The translations under genes and the position numbers were made by a program. Of a DNA stretch of 64,000 nucleotides, positions 36,601 to 50,943 are shown in pieces (positions within the stretch are counted from its first letter, which is position 1; the number at the start of each line of letters is the position of its first letter). The stretch is taken from assembly GCF_016097555.1 (NCBI RefSeq), contig NC_054704.1, positions 46,554,413 through 46,618,412 of the forward strand, given 5' to 3'. The stretch comes from Gigantopelta aegis. Taxonomy: Eukaryota > Mollusca > Gastropoda > Neomphalida > Peltospiridae. The notes under the pieces are model-generated. The model did no database searches. It was not told where the DNA came from and saw only the letters and a list, made by a program, of their open reading frames with translations.

Positions 36601-39600
36601 ACACACGTCCCCGCCTCGTGAAACAACGCCACAACCAGCGCAAACCGCTTCCTCATTATCAACAAGATCAGCAACAATATCACCTGAAAAGTCCAGTATA
36701 GCATTAGTCATAATGAGGAGCTTGTCTGGCATTAATACAAAGTCATTTACAGAAATTAAGTATCTACGTAAATGCTTGAAACCGTAGTGGTATAGCAGCA
36801 TGTTAAAATAGAAATATATCTACGTAAAAAGTGTATTAAAATAGGTTTCTTTAAGACAGTTGGCTACTTGTTTAGTATTAATATACAGTCACTTAATCAT
36901 CTACTTATAAAATGTTTTAAAATATGTTCCTATAATTGTTGGCTGCTTGTCTAGTATTAATATACAGTCAGTTAAGTATCTAGTTAAAATTGTATTAAAA
37001 TGTGTTCCTGTAATACTGTTGGCTGCTTGTCTGATATTAATATACAGTCACTTAAGTATCTAGTTAAAACTGTATTAAAATGTGTTCCTGTAATACTGTT
37101 GGCTGCGTGTCTGATATTAATATACAGTCACTTAAGAATCTAGTTAAAATTGTATTAAAATGTGTTCCTGTAATACTGTTGGCTGCTTGTCTGATATTAA
37201 TATACAGTCACTTAAGTATCTAGTTAAAACTGTATTAAAATGTGTTCCTGTAATACTGTTGGCTGCGTGTCTGATATTAATATACAGTCACTTAAGAATC
37301 TAGTTAAAATTGTATTAAAATGTGTTCCTGTAATACTGTTGGCTGCTTGTCTGATATTAATATACAGTCACTTAAGTATCTAGTTAAAACTGTATTAAAA
37401 TGTGTTCCTGTAATACTGTTGGCTGCTTGTCTGATATTAATATACAGTCACTTAAGAATCTAGTTAAAACTGTATTAAAATGTGTTCCTGTAATACTGTT
37501 GGCTGCTTGTCTGATATTAATATACAGTCACTTAAGTATCTAGTTAAAACTGTATTAAAATGTGTTCCTGTAATACTGTTGGCTGCTTGTCTGATATTAA
37601 TATACAGTCACTTAAGAATCTAGTTAAAATTGTATTAAAATGTGTTCCTGTAATACTGTTGGCTGCTTGTCTGATATTAATATACAGTCACTTAAGTATC
37701 TAGTTAAAACTGTATTAAAATGTGTTCCTGTAATACTGTTGGCTGCTTGTCTGATATTAATATACAGTCACTTAAGAATCTAGTTAAAACTGTATTAAAA
37801 TGTGTTCCTGTAATACTGTTGGCTGCTTGTCTGATATTAATATACAGTCACTTAAGTATCTAGTTAAAACTGTATTAAAATGTGTTCCTGTAATACTGTT
37901 GGCTGCGTGTCTGATATTAATATACAGTGACTTAAGAATCTAGTTAAAACTGTATTAAAATGTGTTCCTGTAATACTGTTGGCTGTTTGTCTGATATTAA
38001 TATACAGTCACTTAAGTATCTAGTTAAAACTGTATTAAAATGTGTTCCTGTAATACTGTTGGCTGCTTGTCTGATATTAATATACAGTCACTTAAGAATC
38101 TAGTTAAAATTGTATTAAAATGTGTTCCTGTAATACTGTTGGCTGCTTGTCTGATATTAATATACAGTCACTTAAGTATCTAGTTAAAACTGTATTAAAA
38201 TGTGTTCCTGTAATACTGTTGGCTGCTTGTCTGATATTAATATACAGTCACTTAAGTATCTAGTTAAAACTGTATTAAAATGTGTTCCTGTAATACTGTT
38301 GGCTGCGTGTCTGATATTAATATACAGTGACTTAAGAATCTAGTTAAAACTGTATTAAAATGTGTTCCTGTAATACTGTTGGCTGTTTGTCTGATATTAA
38401 TATACAGTTACTTAAGAATCTAGTTAAAACTGTATTAAAATGTGTTCCTGTAATACTGTTGGCTGCTTGTCTGATATTAATATACAGTCACTTAAGAATC
38501 TAGTTAAAATTGTATTAAAATGTGTTCCTGTAATACTGTTGGCTGCTTGTCTGATATTAATATACAGTCACTTAAGTATCTAGTTAAAACTGTATTAAAA
38601 TGTGTTCCTGTAATACTGTTGGCTGCTTGTCTGATATTAATATACAGTCACTTAAGAATCTAGTTAAAACTGTATTAAAATGTGTTCCTGTAATACTGTT
38701 GGCTGCTTGTCTGATATTAATATACAGTCACTTAAGTATCTAGTTAAAACTGTATTAAAATGTGTTCCTGTAATACTGTTGGCTGCGTGTCTGATATTAA
38801 TATACAGTCACTTAAGAATCTAGTTAAAACTGTATTAAAATGTGTTCCTGTAATACTGTTGGCTGTTTGTCTGATATTAATATACAGTCACTTAAGTATC
38901 TAGTTAAAACTGTATTAAAATGTGTTCCTGTAATACTGTTGGCTGCTTGTCTGATATTAATATACAGTCACTTAAGAATCTAGTTAAAATTGTATTAAAA
39001 TGTGTTCCTGTAATACTGTTGGCTGCTTGTCTGATATTAATATACAGTCACTTAAGTATCTAGTTAAAACTGTATTAAAATGTGTTCCTGTAATACTGTT
39101 GGCTGCTTGTCTGATATTAATATACAGTCACTTAAGAATCTAGTTAAAACTGTATTAAAATGTGTTCCTGTAATACTGTTGGCTGCTTGTCTGATATTAA
39201 TATACAGTCACTTAAGTATCTAGTTAAAACTGTATTAAAATGTGTTCCTGTAATACTGTTGGCTGCTTGTCTGATATTAATATACAGTCACTTAAGAATC
39301 TAGTTAAAACTGTATTAAAATGTGTTCCTGTAATACTGTTGGCTGCTTGTCTGATATTAATATACAGTCACTTAAGTATCTAGTTAAAACTGTATTAAAA
39401 TGTGTTCCTGTAATACTGTTGGCTGCTTGTCTGATATTAATATACAGTCACTTAAGAATCTAGTTAAAACTGTATTAAAATGTGTTCCTGTAATACTGTT
39501 GGCTGCGTGTCTGATATTAATATACAGTGACTTAAGAATCTAGTTAAAACTGTATTAAAATGTGTTCCTGTAATACTGTTGGCTGTTTGTCTGATATTAA

Positions 39601-42600
39601 TATACAGTCACTTAAGTATCTAGTTAAAACTGTATTAAAATGTGTTCCTGTAATACTGTTGGCTGCTTGTCTGATATTAATATACAGTTACTTAAGAATC
39701 TAGTTAAAATTGTATTAAAATGTGTTCCTGTAATACTGTTGGCTGTTTGTCTGGTATTAATATACAGTCACTTAATCATCTACTTAAAAAGTGTATTAAA
39801 ATATGTTCCTTTAAGATGCTTAATACAATTCACCTCACACATAGCCAATTGGGAGAATTCAGGTGGTCTCTTAAGACAGGTGTGACTAGTGTAACACAGC
39901 CAGTTGGGAGAAGTCAAGGTGGTCTCTTAAGAAAGGTGTGACTAGTGTAACATAGCCAGTTGGGAGAAGTCAAGGTGGTCTCTTAAGACAGGTGTGACTA
40001 GTGTAACACAGCCAGTTGGGAGAAGTCAAGGTGGTCTCTTAAGATAGGTGTGACTAGTGTAACATAGCCAGTTGGTCTCTTAAGACAGGTGTGACTAGTG
40101 TAACACAGCCAGTTGGGAGAAGTCAAGGTGGTCTCTTAAGATAGGTGTGACTAGTGTAACATAGCCAGTTGGTCTCTTAAGACAGGTGTGACTAGTGTAA
40201 CATAGCCAGTTGGGAGAAGTCAAGGTGGTCTCTTAAGATAGGTGTGACTAGTGTAACATAGCCAGTTGGGAGAAGTCAAGGTGGTCTCTTAAGATAGGTG
40301 TGACTAGTGTAACACAGCCAGTTGGGAGAAGTCAAGGTGGTCTCTTAAGATAAGTGTGACTAGTGTAACATAGCCATTTGGTCTCTTAAGATAGGTGTGA
40401 CTAGTGTAACATAGCCAGTTGGGAGAAATCAAGGTGGTCTCTTAAAATAGGTGTGACTAGTGTAACATAGCCAGTTGGGAGAAGTCAAGGTGGTCTCTTA
40501 AGATAGGTGTGACTAGTGTAAGACAGCCAGTTGGGAGAAGTCAAGGTGGTCTCTTAAGATAGGTGTGACTAGTGTAACACAGCCAGTTGGGAGAAGTCAA
40601 GGTGGTCTCTTAAGATAGGTGTGACTAGTGTAACATAGCCAGTTGGGATAAATGAAGGTGGTATCTTAAGACAGGTGTGACTAGTGTAACACAGCCAGTT
40701 GGGAGAAGTCAAGGTGGTCTCTTAAGACAGGTGAGACTGGTGTAACATAGCTAGTTGGGAGAAGTCAAAGTGGTCTCTTAAGACAGGTGTGACTGGTGTA
40801 ACATGATTGCAAACTTCATTCATGGGCCTGGATCTAGTTCATTTGGTAGAGCATTCGCCTGGTATGTTTGGGTTGTAACCTTAAAACATTTCAGTTGGAA
40901 ACTAGTGAAATGTTAAGCTTTAATTTGATAAAAAGAACTTGAAATGAAGTTTTAAAAATCCACAACTCTTCAGCAGCTGTTAATAACATTAATTGTACTA
41001 AAAAGACATCTCAGCACTTGGAACTGACAAAAAAACCCAACCCACACTCAAATTAGTGATGTGTAAAGCTGTGATGGTACTTAAGAACTTAAGTAATATA
41101 TCCAGAAAACATACGGTTAAAATTGTTGCAATAATGGAGAAGGTAAGAAAGGCTGATTCGCTGCTGATGTCCACCGCTAGTAGTGGTATTTTCAACTTGG
41201 TTTCACTGTCCAGTTTCTGCTTCAAACCAGCATATGTCCACCACAGGAATGCTGTCCCAGCTGAAAGAAATAAACAGTTGATATAATAAAAGTAGAAAAA
41301 AACCCAACAACCCAAAAACCTCAACAACGCCTCCACACAATAGGATCTCCAACATCATATTGCTAATCATACTGATAACTACAATCTTTTGTTTAGATGA
41401 ATCTACAAAAAATAAACATTTATGATAACAATGTTATTTTACTATCTTGGTGTTTATACATTTGTACCCTTTAGGAAAGTTTATACATTCTTCAACAAGT
41501 ATTATCCAAATTATTTAAAGCAGTGATATATATATAGAGATTATTATACAGCGTGTGTCTCGTACTGATTTTACGAAACGAGTGTCAGGATTATTGTATT
41601 ACCCGAGCGAGAGTAAGGCTGATAAATGAATCCTGACACGAGTTTTGTAAAATCAGTATGACTCACACGCGAGTGTAATCATTTCTTTATTATCCACATT
41701 ATCCAAAATATTATGTTTATGAATAACAAGCTAGGACCATGTCAAAACGTTTGAAACGTAGTATAAGCGTTTATACTGAGGAAGCCACATTAAGTTATGA
41801 CGTCTGTTCACAAAATTATGTCATTCGTGGTACACGTGAAATCATTATGACACACGTGTGTCATACTGATTATACCCGTCACCGAAGTTAAATTTAGGTG
41901 AGGTGTTCTGATAGAAATGCTATTACGGAAATTGCCGATACATGCATATTAATTTTCACGGAGTTACAAAGATATCACTTTTTCCCATTTTAAAAAAAAA
42001 CTGCTTGCATGTTTCAATCAACTTTTCATCTCAGATATGTTTTGATTGAAACAATTATAATAGGTCTACATTGTACAGTGCCATAGTACTGTCAGTTTAT
42101 CAATAACAGATCACAATGAATAACAGATTGTTCAAGATAAAACATATAGTTTTCAAATATTTCTTTACAATAATACCTAACAAATATTTTATTACGGCAA
42201 TACAAGCTATATTATTGTAAAGAGATATACTATTTTGTCTGTTATCTGTTATTCACTGTGTTGCAATGACGTAATGGTAAGTAATTTACAGGGCCAGTGG
42301 GGGGGGGTGGGGGGTGGGTGGGGGGGCTTGTAAAGATTTTATATCAAATATATATATACAGGCGCAGATCTAGGTGTGTAAAAAAAAAGTGAGACATCTG
42401 ATTGGGTAGAAGAAACGTCCCTAATAATACCAAGGGCAATGAGCAATGTAGTAGGCGTACTAATCATTTTAGTTTAATTCCCAATCTGTGCTTGGACTGA
42501 TATCTATTATAATTCATCAATCATTCAATCAATGTTATGTCAAAATAACAAACCGTAGCGTTATTTTAATTTCAAATTATTACAAAATATGGACCACCTG

Positions 42601-45600
42601 AAACTTCAAGGGACTATCTGAAATGAAAGCCAGGTAGTCCTGTTAACACCCTGAACAATTGGTGAAGATCTAACCCCGATATATATATATATATATATAT
42701 AAAAAGAACTAAAAAAAACCCCAGGTGCACCCTTACTCATCCTCTCAAGCCTTTTGCCTAATCAACTGTATACAGAAACTGAGAAAAAAAGAAGAAAACG
42801 AAGAGGGTTGTGGGAATAATGTTAATACTGGTAGTAGTAAAGTTAACACACTCTTGCTATAATAAATGAACTACCAGTATAATCAAACTCATAAGGAAAG
42901 GAATGCTATTTAATGATAGCATAGAGCAGATGCATCAGCAGTTGTAAGACATCAAACAAATATTAGTGATTGTGATATGCCATAGAGAAAAAACCTCACA
43001 GACACTACAATGGGTTCTTCTGTGTGTATTTACAAGAAACTATATAAATGAAGTGTCACTAAAACAGAAATCTGAATGACAACAACCGGCCTCGGTGGTG
43101 TCGTGGTTAAGCCATCAGACATAATGCTGGTAAGTACAGGGTTCGCTGCCTGGTACCGGTTCCCACCCAGAGCGAGATTTAACGACTCAATGGGTAGGTG
43201 TAAGACCACTACACCGACTTCTATCTCACTAACCACTAACAACTAACCCACTGTCCTGGGCCCCATTCCATGAAGCGATCTTAGCCCTAAGATCACCTTA
43301 AGTGCATAGCTACCTTATGTACTTAAGGTGATCGTAGCACTAAGATCGCTTCGTGGAATGGGGCCCTGGACCGACAGCCCTGACAGCTGAGATGTGTGCC
43401 TAGGACAGCGTGCTTGAACCTTAATTGGATATAAGCACAGAAATAAGTTGAAACGAAATGACTGAGTGACAACACTGTTACTGAATTTGTCCATATCTCC
43501 TGAACAAGGCAGAATCTAGATGATGTTTCGTCAATTCCAGTACTGCTCCTATTGTGAAGGTTTTGCTATAGTAATGGAATCAAACCAATATTCTAACATT
43601 TTAAAAGTTAAAGTTTGCTTTGTTTAATAACATAAAAAGCACACTGCTTAACTAATCATCAGCTATTGGACAAGGCACATTTTGTTCAGTTTCGCGTCGT
43701 GATTCGCTATGCAATTTTCAGAGATCGCTACACAATTTTAAAACATTAAGCAACAGTTGCTAATCAAGTTTAAATTGATTAGAAATATCACTAATCCAGA
43801 TTTTTAAAACATAATGTTCCCCGTTGGATGTCAAACATTTAGTAATTCTGACTCTTAACTCTTCAGAAGAAACCCAGTACATTTTTTTAACTGGCAAACA
43901 AGGAATCTTTTATAAGCAGATACAATGAAACCTCTCAAGACTGGACCCTCTGTTAACCACAATTCCGTCAAAACCAGACATTTTACAGAATCCCTTTTTA
44001 AAAACCAGTACAGTACTTAACCTCTCTAAACCGGATCCCTCTTAAAACCGGACATTTATATTGGTCCCAAGGGTGTCCGGTTTCACTGTACCACAACCAC
44101 TGATATATCAGTTATGTCCAATATTTATATAAACATTGATATATCAGTTATGTCCAATATTTATATAAACATTGATATATCAGTTATGTCCAATATTTAT
44201 ATAAACATTGATATATCAGTTATGTCCAATATTTATATAAACATTGATGTATCAGTTACGTTCAATATTTATATAAACATTGATGTATCAGTTACGTTCA
44301 ATATTTATATAAACATTGATGTATCAGTTACGTCCAATATTTATATAAACATTGATGTATCAGTTACGTCCAATATTTATATAAACATTGATGTATCAGT
44401 TACGTCCAATATTTATATAAACATTGATATATCAGTTACGTCCAATATTTATATAAACATTGATATATCAGTTACGTCCAATATTTATATAAACATTGAT
44501 ATATCAGTTACGTCCAATATTTATATAAACATTGATGTATCAGTTACGTCCAATATTTATATAAACATGATATATCAGTTATGTCCAATATTTATATAAA
44601 CATTGATGTATCAGTTATGTCCAATATTTATATAAACATTGATATATCAGTTATGTCCAATATTTATATAAACATTGATATATCAGTTATGTCCAATATT
44701 TATATAAACATGATATATCAGTTATGTCCAATATTTATATAAACATTGATATATCAGTTATGTCCAATATTTATATAAACATTGATATATCAGTTATGTC
44801 CAATATTTATATAAACATTGATATATCAGTTATGTCCAGTATTTATATAAAAATTGATATATCAGTTACGTTCAATATTTATATAAACAACCCACCATTG
44901 AGATAAATTCTTCTCCCAAGCCACACAAAACTTCATGCCCAATTTTGTCTTACATTTAATAAAATACCACCCAGATGTTTAGAACTGAATGAACTGCTTA
45001 ATGGATGCTTTATTATTTCTTCTGTATTTATTACCCATGCGCTGTTATTAAACTGACTACTTTTATTAGCCATCAAATGGATCGCCTTCACAAACAATCT
45101 TGCTCCAGGTGTGAAGGGATAACTCTTAGAAATCTAGCTCAATCAGGTAAATGTCAGGTGTAAATTAAGAACTCTGTTGAAAACCTGGCCACATGTTGGT
45201 ATTATTATTATGAGAAATTGAAACACAGTACTCATGCACGCTGCCAAAGATCCTCTGTTAAAACTCAAGGGGCCAGTTGTTCAAAATGTTAAGTTAGCTC
45301 AACCAGTGGTTAATAGAAATGTTCAAAACCAAGGACTGAAATGATACAAATAATAACTGAAAACAGAATGTTCAAACTTGATTTAAAACAACCAAATATA
45401 TCCATACATGATCAACTCTAAAAGTTCATTTTGTATTTGTGCAAAAATAATTAAAAGGGAAATATTAGACTAACCCTGGGTTAATTTAACATGGATTTTT
45501 TTAACATCTGGGCACAGGTTTTAAATTTAACATGGCCAAAAGTCATTCGAGAAAGAGGAACTCTTCCTAGTAAAACAAGCACCATAGTGTGTGTGGGTGT

Positions 45601-48600
45601 GTGGGTGTGTGGGTGTGTGTGTGGGTGTGTGTGTGGGTGTGTGTTGGTTTTTAAAAAATATTTTTTAAGCATGTGCATAAATATAGAATAGGATTTGAGG
45701 TGATGCCAAAAAATCCTGTCGTTACTTTAAATCTATCAATGGAACATGTCAAATAAAAATATTTCTAGAAATTCTTCAAAGACACGTTTTTACTTCATGC
45801 ATTTGTGTTCTGACAAGCTACGGTTTGTGAAAATGTATGATCTATGAAAAAAAGTGATATATTATTCAGGTTTAACCACTGAAATAGTTTTGGAATATCA
45901 ATAATAGTAAACTGTTTGATTCACAGATGTGCATTTTAAAGTAAGTTGAACAAATTACTTTGCACCAAGCAATGGTTTATGGCAGTTTACTGGTATCTCT
46001 TATGTTTTAAATTGGTGAGTTTAAAAAAGGGAGGAAAATGTTAAGTATCATAAATATACATAATCTTTTCTCTCAATCTTCATCATTCTTAACCTCATTG
46101 TCAAAAAGAAAACAATTACAAGTATTTATGATGTATGATGCAAAAAAAAAACCAAAACAATACTGCTGCCACTTACAGAAATGTCTTGAATTCTTTTAAC
46201 ATGTACATGTATTGCTTAGTCTTAATATGAAACAGTTTATTTCAAAGCTGAAGCTTAAGTGTTTGACAGGTATTTCAAAATAAGCTACAAGATGCAGAAG
46301 TCTATTATCATAAGTCAGTATCTAATGTTTTAAAACTGACAACAATCAGCAAAGACCTAAAATAAACGCTTTAAAAATGAAATACCACAAACACATTTTC
46401 CTCTCACCATTTACTACTGGAACTTACTATTGTAGAAATGTTTTTTGTTTTTGTTTTTATTTATTTGTTATTATTAATTTTTTTTAAAATATAGTGTCGT
46501 TTTGAAACATTAAGAGGTTTCCACCCAGAATAAACCATTTCTTTAGAATGTAAAACACACTGGAAAATGTAACACCACTCTGTAGCAAGCTCTGATTCGA
46601 TTTTTTTTAACCCATGTTAAAAAACATAAATAAATAAATAATAATGTAAAAAATATTAATAAAAATACATGAATAAAGAGAAAAACTCTAAAACTACAAA
46701 ACTGCATCCATTGTGTTAACTCCACCTTGCACAAGCCGACTGTGAGAAGTACAACAATTATTAATTGTTTATAAAGTAAAAACTTCTACCTACTGGATCC
46801 AATAACTGAAAGAAGTAGTTACGGAAATGTTTTAGTTTCAGACTTCTATACTAGTATTTAATGCAATTTTACAAATATCAAATTATATGCTTTTTTTCAA
46901 ACTATGGAATTTACTACAAGTTATTTATTTTTGAGCCGAATGTTTTCTAAATTGCACACAAAAATAGTTTTTTTTTTGTTATTTCCAAGATACTTTTACT
47001 TTTCTTCTTACATCAAACCAAATTGAAACTATTTACAAAAGACATTTTTATAGGAAGATGGAACAGAATATAGCTAAAACATATGAAGCTTAATAAAAAT
47101 CAATCCCCAATGTTTAATAGGTTTCTCTATTTCTAAAAACGGAATCTGAAATCCCCCAAACCCAGAGTAAAATGCCATCTCACAAGCTCTCTGTGCGAAA
47201 GAAAACAATCATTTATGATGTATAATGTACAAACAGAACATTAGCATATTTTCGTTTCCGTCTGTTTTCCTGTATCTTTGGCGACATGCAAAGAAAAGAG
47301 ATAAATGCCAGTGTTGAAAAACAGTACAGCGGAAATACAAACAGTGGCTCTAACCAGCTGTCACAATATGATAAAATAACATGGCAATGGGCACGCACGA
47401 ACTGCAGCAAGAAATGAGACGAAATCCTTGGCTTGGATAAACCGAGGGATGCGTGAGAAATACCTGTGAATATCAACAGGAAAGGCCCCACACCTGTGTA
47501 CATGCTGTGTTCAGGAAAAGAAAATTTCTCATAGGTTATTTTCTTTCTCCATAAACTTATGATTTTTACAAGACATCATTTTTTTTTTTAGGGAGGTCGA
47601 GAATCCATTTCTTTTGGGACTGAAGCAACTTTTGATAATACACGCTTCAAAAAATGTAGATCCAATGTGGTTTCGATGTAACCTTTAAGAATATAAAAAG
47701 CAAAAGGCTGTGCTGTGCAACAGGTACTAGTGGCATTAAAGAAGTTGTAGGAACAAGTACAGTCGTATAACATATATCGAATTCACATTAAAGCAATGAT
47801 TTTTTAATCAATTACATTGACAAAATGAATGTAAATTTAACACCGAAGCACATTAGTTAATCAGTAGCTATTAAGTGTCATGCATATTGTAACTGTAACA
47901 CTTGTCATAGAGGGTTGGGAAAATAATTATCCAATACTGTGAAATCCTTAATTTTTGTAGGCTTAAATTTTCACAATTTTGCTCAGATACACTTATATGT
48001 AGTACATTTTTATTGTGTTCTTAAATTCATTCACTGCACTAGTCCACGAATTACACAAAATTAGACAATCACAAATAAAAGTGATTTCACAGTATTATAT
48101 TTTTTTATAAAAACAAACAGGACAGCACATGCCACAGCCTTTTAAATAAAGTCATGGAATGGAAAATAATCCATGTTGACCCATGAGCACTTAGACACTG
48201 AGCCAAGTCCTGTTTCCTAATTACATCCAGTTTCCCTAGAAACTAACACACAGATGTTAAATTATTTTTATTACTTAATAGAAAAAAAGGATGTACCTCT
48301 TGTTATGGGCTGAACAATCTTCTATAGTGCAATTAATAGAATTAAAAAAAAAAAAAAAATATCCCTAAAGCTTCACAGATGTGGCCATTTGAGCAATTCT
48401 GACTGTATTCAGTCCAGTTATTTAAAAGAGTTTTAAAAAATTAAATGTACATGTGAGGAACAAATAGCAGACACTGACACTAGGTTTCACATAAATTAAT
48501 CAGATTTATGTCAGCTAATTATTTTTAAATTCAACTAATCAGGCTATCTGCTCATGTCAGTGACAGATACATCCAAATTCAATAAGTAAAATGTATCAAG

Positions 48601-49878
48601 TCTAAAACAGTGCCAATTACACAAAGTACCAGTCGGCACATGATAAAAATGTGTGTGTGTGTGTGATGCAAAGAACAGATTTTTGGACCAGACTATTTGC
48701 AGCTAATATCAATACACATTTGCCAGCTGAAGACCCCAAGACGTGCGCAGAAAAAGCATCCAATTACAAGTTTCATTGTGCTCCCTTTTCCATGCAAGCC
48801 ACTCTTTGCATATTCACCATCGGCCTGAGCGGTATTGACAAAAATTTTCATCTTGAACGGTTTTGTTACGGAATAATGCCAGATCAATTCCATTCTCCGT
48901 GTTTTATGGCGGCAAGGTCAGCCGACAGCTGATTTTTTATTCCACACCAAGAACGTGAATGGTGAATTGCATAGCAGGGGTCAATCACTAGATGAGCTTG
49001 CGAAAGATTAATTCTGGCTCGTGAGAAACATGACTCAAGTTTGCCCAGGAACTGCATTCATCTGGCCGCATTCCTAAATGACAAGGATTTGGAACTGTTA
49101 ATTCCAATCAGTACAACTGACCTGTTTGTTAGCCCATGTCAAATCTAGAATTAATCTGATTAATTGCATCATTAGTCCTGATCCCAGTAAATTGGTGTCT
49201 GGAGGAAATGAAAAAAGAAAAAAAAATCTTTATTATTTTTTTTATAGCCAATCTTAACCAAATCCAAACTTTTGATTTCACCATTTTTAGATTATTTCTA
49301 CTGATGATAAAACATTTCTTGACACATATTGCCAATACAACTGTTTTCCAAATCCATTGGCCTTCAGATGTGGTTATTGGATTTGTGGTTTGAGCTAGTG
49401 GGATGATCCCAAACAATGACAAATTTAAAGGGGAGTTCTGAAGGTACAACCACTCTCCTCCAAGTGCAACAATTGCCTGAATAAAATGCCAGCATCAATA
49501 AATTTATTACATAAAAAACAAAATGATTGTTAAAAAAGAATAATTCACATTTAAAAAAGACCTTAAAAATGTACCTTTATTTAAACATATCTAAATTCTT
49601 CACTGTATCTACTGCTGTTACAATAAGAATGACAAATTTGCAATGATAGTATAATTTAATGTTTTAACTGCTTATTTTAGATACATTAATAGTTATTTCA
49701 GTCAAAAAAGGTTTATGTTTGTAGGGTTTATGCTGTTGTTTGCCAAATTGCCACATGTGAATTAAAGTTGAATTTGATGAATTCATTTAATTACTAAATC
49801 GCCAAAAAGCTCATTAATTAAAAAAAAACCCACACACTTCTTTGAAGTGGTTTAATTTATAAAAAAAAGAAAAAAAAG

Positions 49879-49909
<31 letters not shown>

Positions 49910-50769
49910 TTTCTAGCTAACTGAACTTTGAATTTGGCCACACATATTCTGACCATAATCACCAAATGGTAATCCTTTTGGGGTCCTGGGTTGGGAAAAC
50001 AAAGTGATTAAGAAATGGAAGCATTCGATGCCACCATATGTCTCTATAACAGCAAGCCATGGCAATGATGTCATCATCCAACTGATGAGAGGATTCCAAT
50101 GAGGAAAGCAGACTTCTGCACCACCTCACAGTCACAAACAGAAGTGTGTTACGGCAAAGAAAACCTGACAGGTGATATCAAAATTACCCTGGCTAGAATT
50201 ATCTTCAATTAAGCTGTTATGTGAAAGCTATAAATATCGCAGGCATGGAAACTGTAAACCAAGATAACAAAAATATTGACATGGCTTAGCCACTTCTTTC
50301 AATCTGAATGGCACCAAGGAAATGCTGAGGCATCCATCACTTAACATATCAAGGGCTACCTTTCTCTTTCACAGACAGCTTAGTTTTATGTCATTATTAA
50401 TTCAGATCAATAATTCTTTGGGGGTTTTAAAACTTAACATTTGTAAGTGCAACATTTTTGTCTTCAAACCAACTGTGAAAAAAGCAACATACACACGTAC
50501 ATATATTGTTTGGTGTAACTTAACCAAATCCTGAAAGTCACACAGATAGTTTTTTTTTCAGTTATACATTTTTCTTTTCTTTTTTTCTTTCTTTCTTTAA
50601 AAAATATTGTTAAACAACAAAATAATAAATTAACATACCTACCTGCTGACATGCAAGTGAAATAGTAATTAGGGTTGCTGAACTAAAAATGTTTCTCATG
50701 GATGGCCAAATAAAAACTTCAACATTTACTTTTTGAAACATTGTAGTCAAAGCAGATATATATACATTG

Positions 50770-50825
<56 letters not shown>

Positions 50826-50900
50826 CGCAGATGCAGGATTTTTCTAGGGATGTGGTACAACTTTAAATAAAGTCCACTACAAGTACAGTAGCTAGCATAT

Positions 50901-50943
<43 letters not shown>

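Noticed and set aside
36841..39815. CRISPR-like array
   Set aside because: The 80-bp units are contiguous and nearly identical throughout, with no variable spacers; eukaryotic satellite.
40826..40890. tRNA gene
   Set aside because: D-arm-like and weak B-box sequences are present but no acceptor or T stem closes; called a relic.
44114..44599. 161-codon repetitive ORF ([11 protein letters not shown] repeats)
   Set aside because: Product of a 36-bp tandem array whose period is divisible by 3; frame breaks wherever a unit has 35 bases.
47213..47503. 96-codon minus ORF in the large SLC44A1 intron
   Set aside because: Hydrophobic but without family resemblance; the SLC44A1 reading phase and sequence are complete without it.
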